DNA from: an uncultured Oscillospiraceae bacterium
GTDB lineage: Bacteria; Bacillota; Clostridia; Oscillospirales; Oscillospiraceae
NCBI GenBank assembly: GCA_944387125.1
Contig: CALXDT010000104.1
Span: forward strand, 1-42,083
Direction: 5' to 3'
Length of the DNA stretch: 42,083 nt
The first letter of the stretch is position 1. The number at the start of each line of letters is the position of its first letter. Positions 24,642 through 32,856 of the stretch are shown here, piece after piece. The translations under genes and the position numbers were made by a program. The notes below the pieces were generated by a model. That model had not been told where the DNA came from. It did not search any database and saw nothing but the letters and a program-made list of their open reading frames with translations.

Positions 24642-25625
24642 ATGAAAGACCTGCCTTTGCTGAGCGTGATCGTGCCGGTATACAATGTGGAAAACTATCT
24701 GAGCCTGTGCATCGGTTCGTTGGCGGATCAGACCTACGCCAATCTGGAAGTGCTGCTGGTGGATGACGGCTCCACCGACGGAAGCGGCGCCATTTGTGAC
24801 CAATGGGCTGCCCGGGACAGCCGGATCCGGGTGATTCATAAGGAAAACGGCGGGGCAGGGGCTGCCAGGAACCTGGCCATGGATCTGGCCGCGGGAGAGC
24901 TGATAACCTTTGCCGACAGCGATGATTATGTGCTGCCGGATATGTATGCGCATTTGTACAGCCTCATGGGGGAGGATGCGGACATTGCCGAGTGCGGCTA
25001 CCTGCTGTTCTCCGGCCAGGAGCTTCCCCGGGCGGACGCCGGAGACGGAAATCCCCGGAGCTATTCCCCGGAGGAGGCCATGGGGCTTCACATCCGGGAC
25101 GAGATTTTTCAGCAGACCATCTGGAACAAGCTCTACCGCCGGGAGGTGCTGGAGGGACTGCGCTTCCCTGTAGGAAACCTGATTGATGACGAGTTTTTCA
25201 CCTATCGCGCCATTGGCAATGCCCGGAAGCTGGTTCACTCCGACCGGCGGCTGTATGGCTACCGGCAGCAGGCGGGCAGCGTTATGCACCGCCCCTATTC
25301 CCTGAAGCGGCTTCAGGGGCTGGACGCCAAGCTCCAGCGGCTGGACTATTTGACCAGGGAGATGCCGAACCTTGTGGAGGAAGGGAAGCGGGATCTGCTG
25401 TTCTCCTGCCTGATCTCCATGCAGGGCTGCCTGCGCTTTCTGAACGGAGCGGAACTGGAGGCGGCAGAGAAAAAAATCTCCGGGATCCTGGCTTCCGCGG
25501 TGCCGGTGCCCTGGAGCCGGGAGGCGAGCCTGAAGCGAAACGTTCTGCTGAAGCTGGCGCAGATTTCCTTTATGGGCACCAGCCGGATGCTGAACCGGCT
25601 GCAAGATCTGCATTTGCTGAATTAG
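24642..25625 (+). CDS. GT2 glycosyltransferase
   Basis: A 327-residue GT-A enzyme with LLSVIVPVYNVENYLSLCIGSL, VLLVDDGSTDGSGAICDQW, HKENGGAGAARNLAMDLAAG and FADSDDYVLPDMY (DxD). LIDDEFFTYRAIGNARKLVH is the catalytic-base region and is nearly identical in pattern to that of the GT2 at 34621-35598. The open frame extends upstream into the previous gene, but ATG 24642 follows AAAGAGGGG and begins right before the first beta strand. It is the last gene of the second operon; 151 bases without a gene follow. Confidence 0.9.
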   Translation: MKDLPLLSVIVPVYNVENYLSLCIGSLADQTYANLEVLLVDDGSTDGSGAICDQWAARDSRIRVIHKENGGAGAARNLAMDLAAGELITFADSDDYVLPDMYAHLYSLMGEDADIAECGYLLFSGQELPRADAGDGNPRSYSPEEAMGLHIRDEIFQQTIWNKLYRREVLEGLRFPVGNLIDDEFFTYRAIGNARKLVHSDRRLYGYRQQAGSVMHRPYSLKRLQGLDAKLQRLDYLTREMPNLVEEGKRDLLFSCLISMQGCLRFLNGAELEAAEKKISGILASAVPVPWSREASLKRNVLLKLAQISFMGTSRMLNRLQDLHLLN

Positions 25626-25636
25626 TGCCTGCAGCG

Positions 25637-25672
25637 TGGAAAGGAAAAAGCGGCTCTTTCCAACCGTTTTTT
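25637..25672 (+). terminator. Possible weak terminator after the second operon
   Basis: A 7-bp stem (TGGAAAG 25637-25643 with CTTTCCA 25656-25662) and 12-base loop are followed after four bases by TTTTTT (25667-25672). The stem is short and AT-rich, so it may be leaky. Confidence 0.45.
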
Positions 25673-25702
25673 CCATTCAGGCGCGTATCCACGGGTATTT
25701 TG

Positions 25703-25726
25703 GATGATCCGGCGCGCCGCATCATC
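25703..25726. repeat. 24-bp palindrome upstream of the ABC-export operon
   Basis: GATGAT and ATCATC flank a central GGCGCGCC; the whole 24 bases are dyad-symmetric about 25714.5 with a single mismatched pair (25709/25720). It lies 50 bases before the start codon of the next gene and is not followed directly by a T run, although seven T occur at 25741-25747. It could be an operator, a pausing hairpin or part of a terminator. No convincing -35/-10 pair was found around it in 25626-25776. Confidence 0.5.
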
Positions 25727-25776
25727 GAAACAGGCGCAGGTTTTTTTGTTCCGTACACATGAATCAGGAGGCTGTG

Positions 25777-26685
25777 ATGGAATTTCCATATAAAATCACG
25801 GTGTTTACCCCCACGTATAACCGGGCGTATATCATTGAAACCCTCTACCGCTCCCTGCAGCGGCAGAGCTATAAAAACTTTGAGTGGCTGGTGGTGGACG
25901 ACGGTTCCTCCGACGGGACGGAAGCGCTGTTTGCCCAATGGAGCCGGGAGGAGAACCCCTTTCCTGTCCGCTACTACCGAAAGGAAAACGGCGGCAAGTG
26001 CCGGGCAATCAACTATGGGCTGAAGCTGGCTCAGGGAGAGCTGTTCTTCACCATGGACGATGACGACTACCTTACCGACGACGCGCTGGAGAAGATCGCG
26101 GGGTGGGAAGAAGCCCTTCCCCGGGAGGGCAACTACTGCGGCTTCAGCGGGAACGGCGGCTTCTACGGGGATACCCACCTGTGCGATCCCAACACCATCT
26201 TTGAACAGGGCTATCTGGACGGAGATACCCTGGATCGGTACCGGACAGTTACCGGGGAACTGGCGCTGGTGTTTTACACCCGGATCCATCGGCAGTATCT
26301 TTACCCGGAATTTCCCGGGGAGAAGTTTATGACCGAGGCAGTGGCCTGGAACCGGATGGCTCGGGACGGCTACAGATTCCGCTATTACAACGACGTGATC
26401 TGGATGTATGAGTACAAATCCGACGGCCTGACCAAGGCGGGGGAGCGGCTGTTCTTGGAAAATCCCCAGGGTACCGGCGTATTCTTCCGGGAAAAAGCGG
26501 AATTTCTCCGCTACCCCCTGGGAACAAAGCTGGGAATGTGGTACGGCTTCACCTGCGACGCCATGGACAAATGCACCAACGCCCAGATTGCCCAATATAT
26601 CGGGATGCCCCGGCTGCTGGTGGCGCCCATGAAAGGGGTTCACAATACCCTTCACTTTATTCGAAACATGAGGAAACGATCATGA
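25777..26685 (+). CDS. GT2 glycosyltransferase
   Basis: A 302-residue GT-A enzyme of a different GT2 subgroup from its neighbours: KITVFTPTYNRAYIIETLYRSL, WLVVDDGSSDGTEALF, KENGGKCRAINYGLKLAQGE and FTMDDDDYLTDDALE. VTGELALVFYT and FPGEKFMTEAVAWNRMA follow, the latter holding the probable catalytic base. ATG 25777 is preferred to ATG 25759 because AGGAGG (25766-25771) lies between them, 5 bases before the former. It is the first gene of the third operon and overlaps the ABC permease gene by four bases, so its product may build or cap the glycan the transporter exports. Confidence 0.9.
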   Translation: MEFPYKITVFTPTYNRAYIIETLYRSLQRQSYKNFEWLVVDDGSSDGTEALFAQWSREENPFPVRYYRKENGGKCRAINYGLKLAQGELFFTMDDDDYLTDDALEKIAGWEEALPREGNYCGFSGNGGFYGDTHLCDPNTIFEQGYLDGDTLDRYRTVTGELALVFYTRIHRQYLYPEFPGEKFMTEAVAWNRMARDGYRFRYYNDVIWMYEYKSDGLTKAGERLFLENPQGTGVFFREKAEFLRYPLGTKLGMWYGFTCDAMDKCTNAQIAQYIGMPRLLVAPMKGVHNTLHFIRNMRKRS

Positions 26686-27539
26686 CAAATCCTGCTCAAT
26701 CCAACTACCATGTACACATTTCCGCAAAGCATCAGCTGCTGAAGCTGAACCTGAAAGAGGTCTGGCGCTACCGGGATCTGATCTACCTGTTTACCAAGCG
26801 GAACTTTGTGGTCTCCTACAAGCAGACCATTCTGGGCCCCGCCTGGATTTTCCTGACGCCCCTGTTCAGCAGTATCGTCCAGGCCTTCGTCTTCGGCGGC
26901 ATTGCCGGCATTGCCACCGACGGCGTGCCCATGCTGCTGTTCTACCTGTGCAGCAATGCCGTCTGGGGCTTTTTTTCCAACTGCCTGACCAGCAATGCCA
27001 ATACCTTTACGGACAATGCCTATGTATTCGGCAAAGTGTACTTTCCCCGGCTGACCACCCCCATTTCCAACATGTGCTCCGCGCTGATCCGCTTTGGAAT
27101 TCAGATGCTGCTGGTGCTGGCGTTTCTGCTTTATTTTCTGATCCGGGGGCAGGTAAGTCCCCACTGGGCTGCCTGGCTGGTGATTCCTTTGGAACTGGCG
27201 CATCTGGGGATTCTGGGCATGGGCTGCGGCATTGTGGTCTCCAGCCTGACCACCAAGTATCGGGATTTGATTGTGTTGGTGGACTTCGGTGTTTCCGCCT
27301 GGATGTATCTGACCCCGGTGGTGTACCCCCTGTCTACCCTGGGGGAGGGGTGGATGAAAACCGCTCTGATGATCAATCCGGTGACGATGCCGGTGGAGCT
27401 GATGCGCTATGCCATTTTGGGGAAGGGCACCTTCCATCCGGGCTTTTACTGCCTGTCCTGGGCAATCACCCTGGTGATCGCCTTTGTGGGCATTGTGATC
27501 TTCAATAAGGTGGAGCGCACCTTTATGGATACCGTGTGA
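26682..27539 (+). CDS. ABC-2 polysaccharide export permease (Wzm/TagG-like)
   Basis: A 285-residue integral membrane protein with about six helices and a cytoplasmic N-terminal stretch. LYLFTKRNFVVSYKQTILGPAWIF-like sequence (here LIYLFTKRNFVVSYKQTILG) is the characteristic interfacial motif of Wzm/TagG/RfbA permeases. The protein forms the channel through which a finished lipid-linked polysaccharide is moved across the membrane. It is directly followed by its ATPase gene. An open frame extends upstream but lies within the GT2 gene; ATG 26682 has GAGGAAA before it and overlaps the GT2 stop. A teichoic acid exporter is a possible alternative role. Confidence 0.92.
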   Translation: MTNPAQSNYHVHISAKHQLLKLNLKEVWRYRDLIYLFTKRNFVVSYKQTILGPAWIFLTPLFSSIVQAFVFGGIAGIATDGVPMLLFYLCSNAVWGFFSNCLTSNANTFTDNAYVFGKVYFPRLTTPISNMCSALIRFGIQMLLVLAFLLYFLIRGQVSPHWAAWLVIPLELAHLGILGMGCGIVVSSLTTKYRDLIVLVDFGVSAWMYLTPVVYPLSTLGEGWMKTALMINPVTMPVELMRYAILGKGTFHPGFYCLSWAITLVIAFVGIVIFNKVERTFMDTV

Positions 27540-27550
27540 GGGTGAAAACG

Positions 27551-28840
27551 ATGGATAAGGAACAGAATCGGGAAATTGCCATTCGGCTTTCCGGTGTAAA
27601 AAAGAAATACAAGCTGGGTCAGATCGGCGGCGCCACACTGTCCGAGGAGCTGCGCTCCTGGTGGGCCAAGGCCAGAGGCAGGGAGGATCCGAACCTGCCC
27701 ATCGGAACGGATCAGCGGCTTATCGGCCAGACCTTTATGGCGCTCAACGGCGTGGATCTGACGGTATACAAGGGCGAGGCTTTGGGGATCATCGGCAGCA
27801 ACGGCGCGGGCAAGAGCACAATGCTGAAGCTGCTGTGCCGAGTTACGGCTCCCACGGAAGGGGAGATCGACCTGTACGGCCGCATCGCCTCCATGCTGGA
27901 GGTGGGCACCGGCTTTAACGGCGAGATGACCGGCCGGGAAAATATCTATATGAACGGCGCGATCCTGGGCATGACCAAGGCGGAGATCGACGCCAAAATG
28001 GAGGATATCATTGCGTTTTCCGAGGTGCGGGATTTTATTGACACCCCCACCAAGCGGTATTCCTCCGGCATGTTTGTGAAGCTGGCCTTCTCCGTGGCTG
28101 CCCATCTGGACAGCGAGATCATGATTATGGACGAGGTGCTGGCGGTGGGCGACGTGCGGTTCCAGAAAAAATGCCTGGACAGAATGCGCGCCGCTGCCAA
28201 GAAAGAGGGCAGAACGGTTCTCTACGTCAGCCACAATATGAATACCATCCGGCAGCTGTGCGACCGGTGCATCGTTATGGACAAGGGGCGCATCGTCTTT
28301 GAAGGGGACGTGGAAGAGGCCATTGCCGTTTACTACGGAAAGGGCAGCTCCCTGCAGCTGCTGAACAACTGTGAGCATACCACCCGGGAGCCCATTGCCG
28401 ACGGCGAGGTGCATATCCACACGGTGCAGATTCTGGATCGGGAATCCCCGGTGGTCTACGAAGGGGAGGATATAAAGCTGAAAATCACCTTCCGGGCAGA
28501 GCGGGACTTCCCGGGGCTGGCCTTCCGCACCATTTTCTTCACCTCTGCCAGCGTACCGGTGGGCATGGCTGCCACGGCGCCCCAGCTGGATGTCCGGGAA
28601 GGAGAAAACGAAGCGGTGTTTCTGTTCCGGCTGCCGCAGCTGGCGGAAGGAGAGTATAACGGCCGTGTGGTGCTCTATGAAGTGAACGAATACGGTGCGG
28701 AGATTGTCCACGATGTGGTCAACGCCGCCTTTGCCTTTCAGAAAGCGTTTCAGACCAGTGTCAACGACACCTCAAAGCGCTGGAACCAGCAGTATTGGGG
28801 CAGCGTGGTGTTCCCGAATATCCAGGTGTTGGAGGGCTGA
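27551..28840 (+). CDS. ABC polysaccharide export ATPase with C-terminal glycan-binding-type domain (Wzt-like)
   Basis: A 429-residue ATPase that would power the permease encoded just upstream. The nucleotide-binding domain spans about residues 1-255: GIIGSNGAGKST is the Walker A (K88), YSSGMFVKLAFS the signature in its usual Wzt/TagH form, and IMIMDEVLAVGD the Walker B. The remaining about 160 residues, from near HIHTVQILDRESPVVYEGEDIKLKITF, look like the beta-rich Wzt C-terminal domain. In some systems that domain recognises the modified non-reducing end of the chain before export. ATG 27551 is chosen over GTG 27536; GAGGGTG lies 6 bases before it. The presence of the C-terminal domain suggests chain-end modification; the pyruvyl-transferase-family gene next door is a candidate for making it. 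Confidence 0.93.
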   Translation: MDKEQNREIAIRLSGVKKKYKLGQIGGATLSEELRSWWAKARGREDPNLPIGTDQRLIGQTFMALNGVDLTVYKGEALGIIGSNGAGKSTMLKLLCRVTAPTEGEIDLYGRIASMLEVGTGFNGEMTGRENIYMNGAILGMTKAEIDAKMEDIIAFSEVRDFIDTPTKRYSSGMFVKLAFSVAAHLDSEIMIMDEVLAVGDVRFQKKCLDRMRAAAKKEGRTVLYVSHNMNTIRQLCDRCIVMDKGRIVFEGDVEEAIAVYYGKGSSLQLLNNCEHTTREPIADGEVHIHTVQILDRESPVVYEGEDIKLKITFRAERDFPGLAFRTIFFTSASVPVGMAATAPQLDVREGENEAVFLFRLPQLAEGEYNGRVVLYEVNEYGAEIVHDVVNAAFAFQKAFQTSVNDTSKRWNQQYWGSVVFPNIQVLEG

Positions 28841-28842
28841 CG

Positions 28843-29970
28843 ATGAAGATCCTGCTGGTTGGAGAGTATTATTCCGAAAATCTCGGCGATCCGCTGCTGT
28901 GCCGCACGGTGGAGCAGGTGATCCGGGAGCACTTTCCCCAGGCGCAGATCATACCCTTCGACATGAGCGGGAAAACCGGCGCCGACGCCTGGTATCAGCC
29001 GGAAACCGATCCCAAAATGGACTGGATCACAGAACGGGTCTGCGACCGCTTCCGGGACTACCGCAGAGCGGCCATCTGCCGCGCCTATGAAGGGGACAGA
29101 CAGCGGTATCTGCGGGTATGGTACCGGCTGAAGGCGCTGCGCAGGGAGCACCGATTTGACTTGGTGATTTTTTCCGGCGGCTCACTGTTCATGGATTACT
29201 TTGCCGGGATCGTCAATCTGATCATCCGCCAGTTTGCCTTCTCCAAAACCAGGATTCTCTTCCATGCCTGCGGCATGAGCAACCTGGACGCCGACGGAAT
29301 CTATCTGCTTCGGCAGGCGCTGTGCAGCGGCAAGGTGGCTTCCATTTCCCTGCGGGACTCCTTCGGGCGCTTTGAGGAGCTGTTTTCTGTAAAAGCCCCC
29401 TTGACCCAGACCTATGACACCGCCCTTTGCTGCGCAAGCCGTTTTTCTCCCGCCGGAAAGCGGGAGAATGTATTGGGTGTGGGACTGATCGACCGGTGCT
29501 TTGACCGGCAGCGCCATCTGCTGGCGCAGCTGCTCCGCTCGGGCATACGGTGGCAGGCCTTTACCAACGGTTCCCCCTACGACCAGGACTGCGCCCGGAA
29601 GCTGCTGCTGGAAGCCGGGATTCCCCGGGAGAAGCTGGAGGACTATCTGCTCCCCCGACCGGAAAGTCCGGAGCAGCTGGTTGGTTTTGTCACCGGCTTT
29701 TCCGGGATCATCGCGTTCCGGATGCACTGCCAGATTGTGGCGGCGTCCTTCGGGATTCCCAGCTACGGCCTGGTTTGGGACGATAAAATCACTGCGTTTT
29801 ATGAAAAACTGGGATTCCCCGAAAATTGCACCGAACAGATGCCGCAGCTGAATCGGATTCTGCAGGTGCTGTCCCAGACCGACAGCGCGCGGCTGCGGGA
29901 GCGGGCGCAGAGCCAGGGGGTGGAAAGCTGCCAATGCCTGATCCGCGCCATTGAGGCGGCTGTGAAATAA
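28843..29970 (+). CDS. Polysaccharide pyruvyl transferase family protein
   Basis: A 375-residue GT-B-like protein of the family that moves pyruvate from phosphoenolpyruvate onto sugar hydroxyls, giving acidic ketals on cell-wall glycans. It begins MKILLVGEYYSENLGDPLLCRTVEQV, with the NLGD form of the family N-terminus. FSGGSLFMDYFAG, ISLRDSFGRFEELF, YDTALCC and the C-terminal FRMHCQIVAASFGIPSYGLVWDDKITAFYEKLGF follow; the R-x-H motif and the Asp-x-Lys are the recognised family residues. ATG 28843, two bases after the ATPase stop, has GGAGGGC upstream. Related family members do other things (for example CsaB or non-pyruvylating relatives), so pyruvylation is probable, not proven. Confidence 0.86.
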   Translation: MKILLVGEYYSENLGDPLLCRTVEQVIREHFPQAQIIPFDMSGKTGADAWYQPETDPKMDWITERVCDRFRDYRRAAICRAYEGDRQRYLRVWYRLKALRREHRFDLVIFSGGSLFMDYFAGIVNLIIRQFAFSKTRILFHACGMSNLDADGIYLLRQALCSGKVASISLRDSFGRFEELFSVKAPLTQTYDTALCCASRFSPAGKRENVLGVGLIDRCFDRQRHLLAQLLRSGIRWQAFTNGSPYDQDCARKLLLEAGIPREKLEDYLLPRPESPEQLVGFVTGFSGIIAFRMHCQIVAASFGIPSYGLVWDDKITAFYEKLGFPENCTEQMPQLNRILQVLSQTDSARLRERAQSQGVESCQCLIRAIEAAVK

Positions 29971-29992
29971 ATTGTGTTAGGAATGATCTGCT

Positions 29993-30832
29993 ATGATCCC
30001 GAAAATCATCCACTACTGCTGGTTTGGCCGAAACCCCAAGTCAGAGTTGGCGGAAAAGTGCATCGCCAGCTGGAAGAAAACCTGCCCGGACTTTGAACTG
30101 CGGGAATGGAATGAGGACAATTTTGACCTGTCCGCCGCGCCGCTGTACGTCCGGCAAGCCTATGAGGCGGGAAAGTGGGCCTTTGTGACGGACTATGTGC
30201 GTCTGTGGGCGCTGACCCGGTTCGGCGGCGTGTACATGGATACGGATGTGGAGCTGGTAAAGCCCCTGACCCCCTTTTTGCGGCACCGGGCCTTTGGGGG
30301 CTTTGAAACGGACAGCGCCATTTCCACCGGAATGATGGCCTGCGCGCCGGGATTTGAGCTGTTTCTGGAATTTATGCGCCGCTATGATGACCTTACGTTC
30401 TACACCCCGGAGGGAGCGCTGAATCTGACGACCAACGTCGAGACGGTGACGGGCATCTGCCTTTCCAAGGGGCTGATTCCCAACGGCCAGCTCCAGCAGG
30501 TGGAGGGGCTGTGGCTCTATCCCAGAGAGGTATTCAGCCCTGTGGATTTTGAGACCGGAAGACTGCGGCGTACCGGAAAGACGGTGGCCATCCACTGGTT
30601 CTCCGGCAGCTGGTACACCCAGGAAGAAGCCCGCCGCCGGGAGGAACTGCGCCGGAAAGCCCGGCGGGATCAGGCTGCGGAGCCTCTGCGCCGCTGGGTA
30701 AGGAATGCCCTGGGCGAGGACGGATGGGAGCGCTGGGCGGAGCGGCTGCATCGCTACCGCAGCTGGGAGCAGATCCGGAGGATGCCCCGGCGGATCTGGC
30801 GGAAGCTGCTGGGAAAGCCCAACGAGGATTGA
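29993..30832 (+). CDS. GT32-type glycosyltransferase (DXD sugar-binding region), copy 1
   Basis: A 279-residue glycosyltransferase of the OCH1/capsular-polysaccharide-synthesis group. The N-terminus MIPKIIHYCWFGRNPKSELA is diagnostic, and WAFVTDYVRLWALTRFGGVYMDTDVELVKPL carries the DXD motif at D83/D85 that binds the metal and nucleotide sugar. IHWFSGSWYTQEE lies near the end. The last 60 residues are strongly basic and rich in Arg and Trp, which suggests membrane association. It shares its whole catalytic plan with the gene at 32846-33613, down to the DXD at the same residue number. Unlike the surrounding genes it has little recognisable ribosome binding site (AGGAATG, at about 29980). Confidence 0.9.
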   Translation: MIPKIIHYCWFGRNPKSELAEKCIASWKKTCPDFELREWNEDNFDLSAAPLYVRQAYEAGKWAFVTDYVRLWALTRFGGVYMDTDVELVKPLTPFLRHRAFGGFETDSAISTGMMACAPGFELFLEFMRRYDDLTFYTPEGALNLTTNVETVTGICLSKGLIPNGQLQQVEGLWLYPREVFSPVDFETGRLRRTGKTVAIHWFSGSWYTQEEARRREELRRKARRDQAAEPLRRWVRNALGEDGWERWAERLHRYRSWEQIRRMPRRIWRKLLGKPNED

Positions 30833-30851
30833 CCGGGAAGGAGGAGTTCGG

Positions 30852-31829
30852 ATGCCCCAGATTACCGTGATCGTGCCGGTCTATCGGGTGGAAGATTACC
30901 TGGATCGGTGTGTCAGAAGCATTTTGGAGCAGACCTGCGGGGATTTCGAGCTGATCCTGGTGGACGACGGCAGCCCGGACAACTGCGGCGCCCTGTGCGA
31001 CGCCTATGCCCGGCAGGACAGCCGGGTTCAGGTAATCCACCAGGAAAACGGCGGACTTTCCGCCGCCAGAAACGCGGCGCTGGACTGGATGCAGACCCAC
31101 AGCCAAAGCCAGTGGGTTACGTTTATTGACAGCGACGATTGGGTGCATCCCCGGTTTTTGGAGCTGCTGCTTCAAAGCGCCCTGGAGGCCGGCACCGATA
31201 TCAGCGTCTGCGGATACGTCCGCACCGGCGGAGAGCCGGTGCAGGTGGATGAGAAGGATTTGATCCCGGCGGTATATCCGGCCAAGGAATTCTATATGCA
31301 ATTTTTTGTAAACGCCACCATCGCCTGCGGAAAGCTGTACCGCCGGAAATGTTTCCAAAAGCATCGGTTCCCCCTGAAGAAATACCACGAGGACGAGTTT
31401 CTCACCTATAAGCTGCTGTTTGAAAGCGGCCGGGTGGTCTATCTTCCCGGGGGACTTTACGCCTATTATGTCAACCCGGAGGGGATCACCCGGAGCTGCT
31501 GGACCCCCCGGCGCATGGACGCCTGGCAGGCCTATGAGGAACAAATCGCCTTTTTTGAGCGCCTGGGGGACGGGGAACTGGTGAAGTTCCGCTACCGGGG
31601 ATATCTGGACAATGTGCGTGACAACTGGCAGGCGGCGCTGGAAAGCCCCCTGACCACCCCCCGGGTGCTTCGGCAGATGAAAAAGCGGGTGCGCCGCATG
31701 ATCCGCCGGGCCTGGCATAAGGGCTGTATCGAGTTCTGGTTTGATTTTGATATTCTGTATGCCTGCTGCCCGCTGCGGACACGGCTGTACCGTCTGCTGC
31801 TGGAACGGACAGGAGGAAATCATGGCTGA
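30852..31829 (+). CDS. GT2 glycosyltransferase, copy 1 of a duplicated type
   Basis: A 325-residue GT-A enzyme: ITVIVPVYRVEDYLDRCVRSIL, LILVDDGSPDNCGALCDAYA, HQENGGLSAARNAALDW and FIDSDDWVHPRFLE (DxD), with KKYHEDEFLTYKLLFESGRVVYL as base region. The segment LVDDGSPDNCGALCDAYARQ through GGLSAARNA is nearly identical to the GT2 at 33632-34624, at DNA as well as protein level. GGAGGAG precedes ATG 30852. It overlaps the following gene by 8 bases. It sits immediately after a GT32 gene, as does its paralogue. Confidence 0.92.
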   Translation: MPQITVIVPVYRVEDYLDRCVRSILEQTCGDFELILVDDGSPDNCGALCDAYARQDSRVQVIHQENGGLSAARNAALDWMQTHSQSQWVTFIDSDDWVHPRFLELLLQSALEAGTDISVCGYVRTGGEPVQVDEKDLIPAVYPAKEFYMQFFVNATIACGKLYRRKCFQKHRFPLKKYHEDEFLTYKLLFESGRVVYLPGGLYAYYVNPEGITRSCWTPRRMDAWQAYEEQIAFFERLGDGELVKFRYRGYLDNVRDNWQAALESPLTTPRVLRQMKKRVRRMIRRAWHKGCIEFWFDFDILYACCPLRTRLYRLLLERTGGNHG

Positions 31830-32856
31830 AATCAGTGTGATCGTGCCGGTTTACCAGGCACAGTGCTATCTGAGCCAATGCGTGGACAGCATCCTGAACC
31901 AGAGCTTTCAGGATCTGGAGGTGATCCTGGTGGATGACGGCAGCACCGACGGCAGCGGCGGAATCTGCGACGGCTATGCCGCCCGGGACGGCCGGATCAC
32001 CGCGGTTCACCAGGAGAATCAGGGGCAGGCGGCAGCCCGAAATCGCGCCATGGGAATTGCCAAAGGAAACTGGTTCTGCTTTGTGGACAGCGACGATTTG
32101 ATCCACCCCAGGATGCTGGAATGGCTTTATCAGGCTGCACAGGACAGCGGCGCGGCCATCAGCCAGTGCCGAATGCTGGAGGCGCCGGAGCTGCCCGGGG
32201 ATTTTCACCGGGAGCGGGATCCGGCGTATCAGCTGCTTCCCATGGACGAGGAGACCCTGCTTGCCTGCTTTGACCGGGGGGAATATCCCGGCTGGGTGGC
32301 CTGCGCCAAACTGGTGCGCCGGGAGATTGCGGAGCGGAAGCCGTTTACCCCGGGGCGGGTCTATGAGGACAACGAGGCGGTGTGCCACTGGATCCTGGCG
32401 GCGGGGCAGATCGCGGACATCCCCCAGCAGCTGTATTTTTACAGAACCAACCCGGACAGCACCACGCAAAAGACCTTTGGGCTGAAACGGCTGGACTATC
32501 TGTGGGCCCTGGAGCGGATCATGACCCTGTATACCGGGCGGGGCTATACCCGTCTGTGCCGGCGGTTTGGCGACCTGTACGCGGAAGCGGCTGCCGGGTG
32601 CTACTGGCGGGTAAAGTACGAGCTGAAGCTGCCCCGGGTTGCCCGGCAGATCCGGCGGGACATCCGAAAAACGGTGCTGAGCAAGCGGCTTACCAAGGGA
32701 CAGCTTGAAGTGCTTTTTGACGCTTTGCATCCCAGGCTCATTGGGCTGTACTGGCCGGTGGAAGGCTGTGTGCGCACCCTTCGTCAGGAAGGGCTGGGAA
32801 GCCTTCTGAAAAAGATTCAAAAGCAGCTGCGGAAAGGAGAAACACATGATCCCTAA
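31822..32856 (+). CDS. GT2 glycosyltransferase
   Basis: A 344-residue GT-A enzyme with ISVIVPVYQAQCYLSQCVDSIL, VILVDDGSTDGSGGICDGYA, QENQGQAAARNRAMGIAKG and FVDSDDLIHPRMLEWLY (DxD). The catalytic-base region reads GRVYEDNEAVCHWILAAG. The C-terminal 100 residues are basic and predicted helical (VARQIRRDIRKTVLSKRL). AGGAGG is well placed before ATG 31822, within the end of the previous gene. The stop overlaps the second GT32 gene by 11 bases. Acceptor and donor are unknown. Confidence 0.91.
   Translation: MAEISVIVPVYQAQCYLSQCVDSILNQSFQDLEVILVDDGSTDGSGGICDGYAARDGRITAVHQENQGQAAARNRAMGIAKGNWFCFVDSDDLIHPRMLEWLYQAAQDSGAAISQCRMLEAPELPGDFHRERDPAYQLLPMDEETLLACFDRGEYPGWVACAKLVRREIAERKPFTPGRVYEDNEAVCHWILAAGQIADIPQQLYFYRTNPDSTTQKTFGLKRLDYLWALERIMTLYTGRGYTRLCRRFGDLYAEAAAGCYWRVKYELKLPRVARQIRRDIRKTVLSKRLTKGQLEVLFDALHPRLIGLYWPVEGCVRTLRQEGLGSLLKKIQKQLRKGETHDP

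Noticed and set aside
27551..28840. Loss of the LSGGQ signature in the ABC ATPase (YSSGM instead) as a sign of inactivation
   Set aside because: YSSGM is the normal form in Wzt/TagH polysaccharide-export ATPases; Walker A and B are intact.
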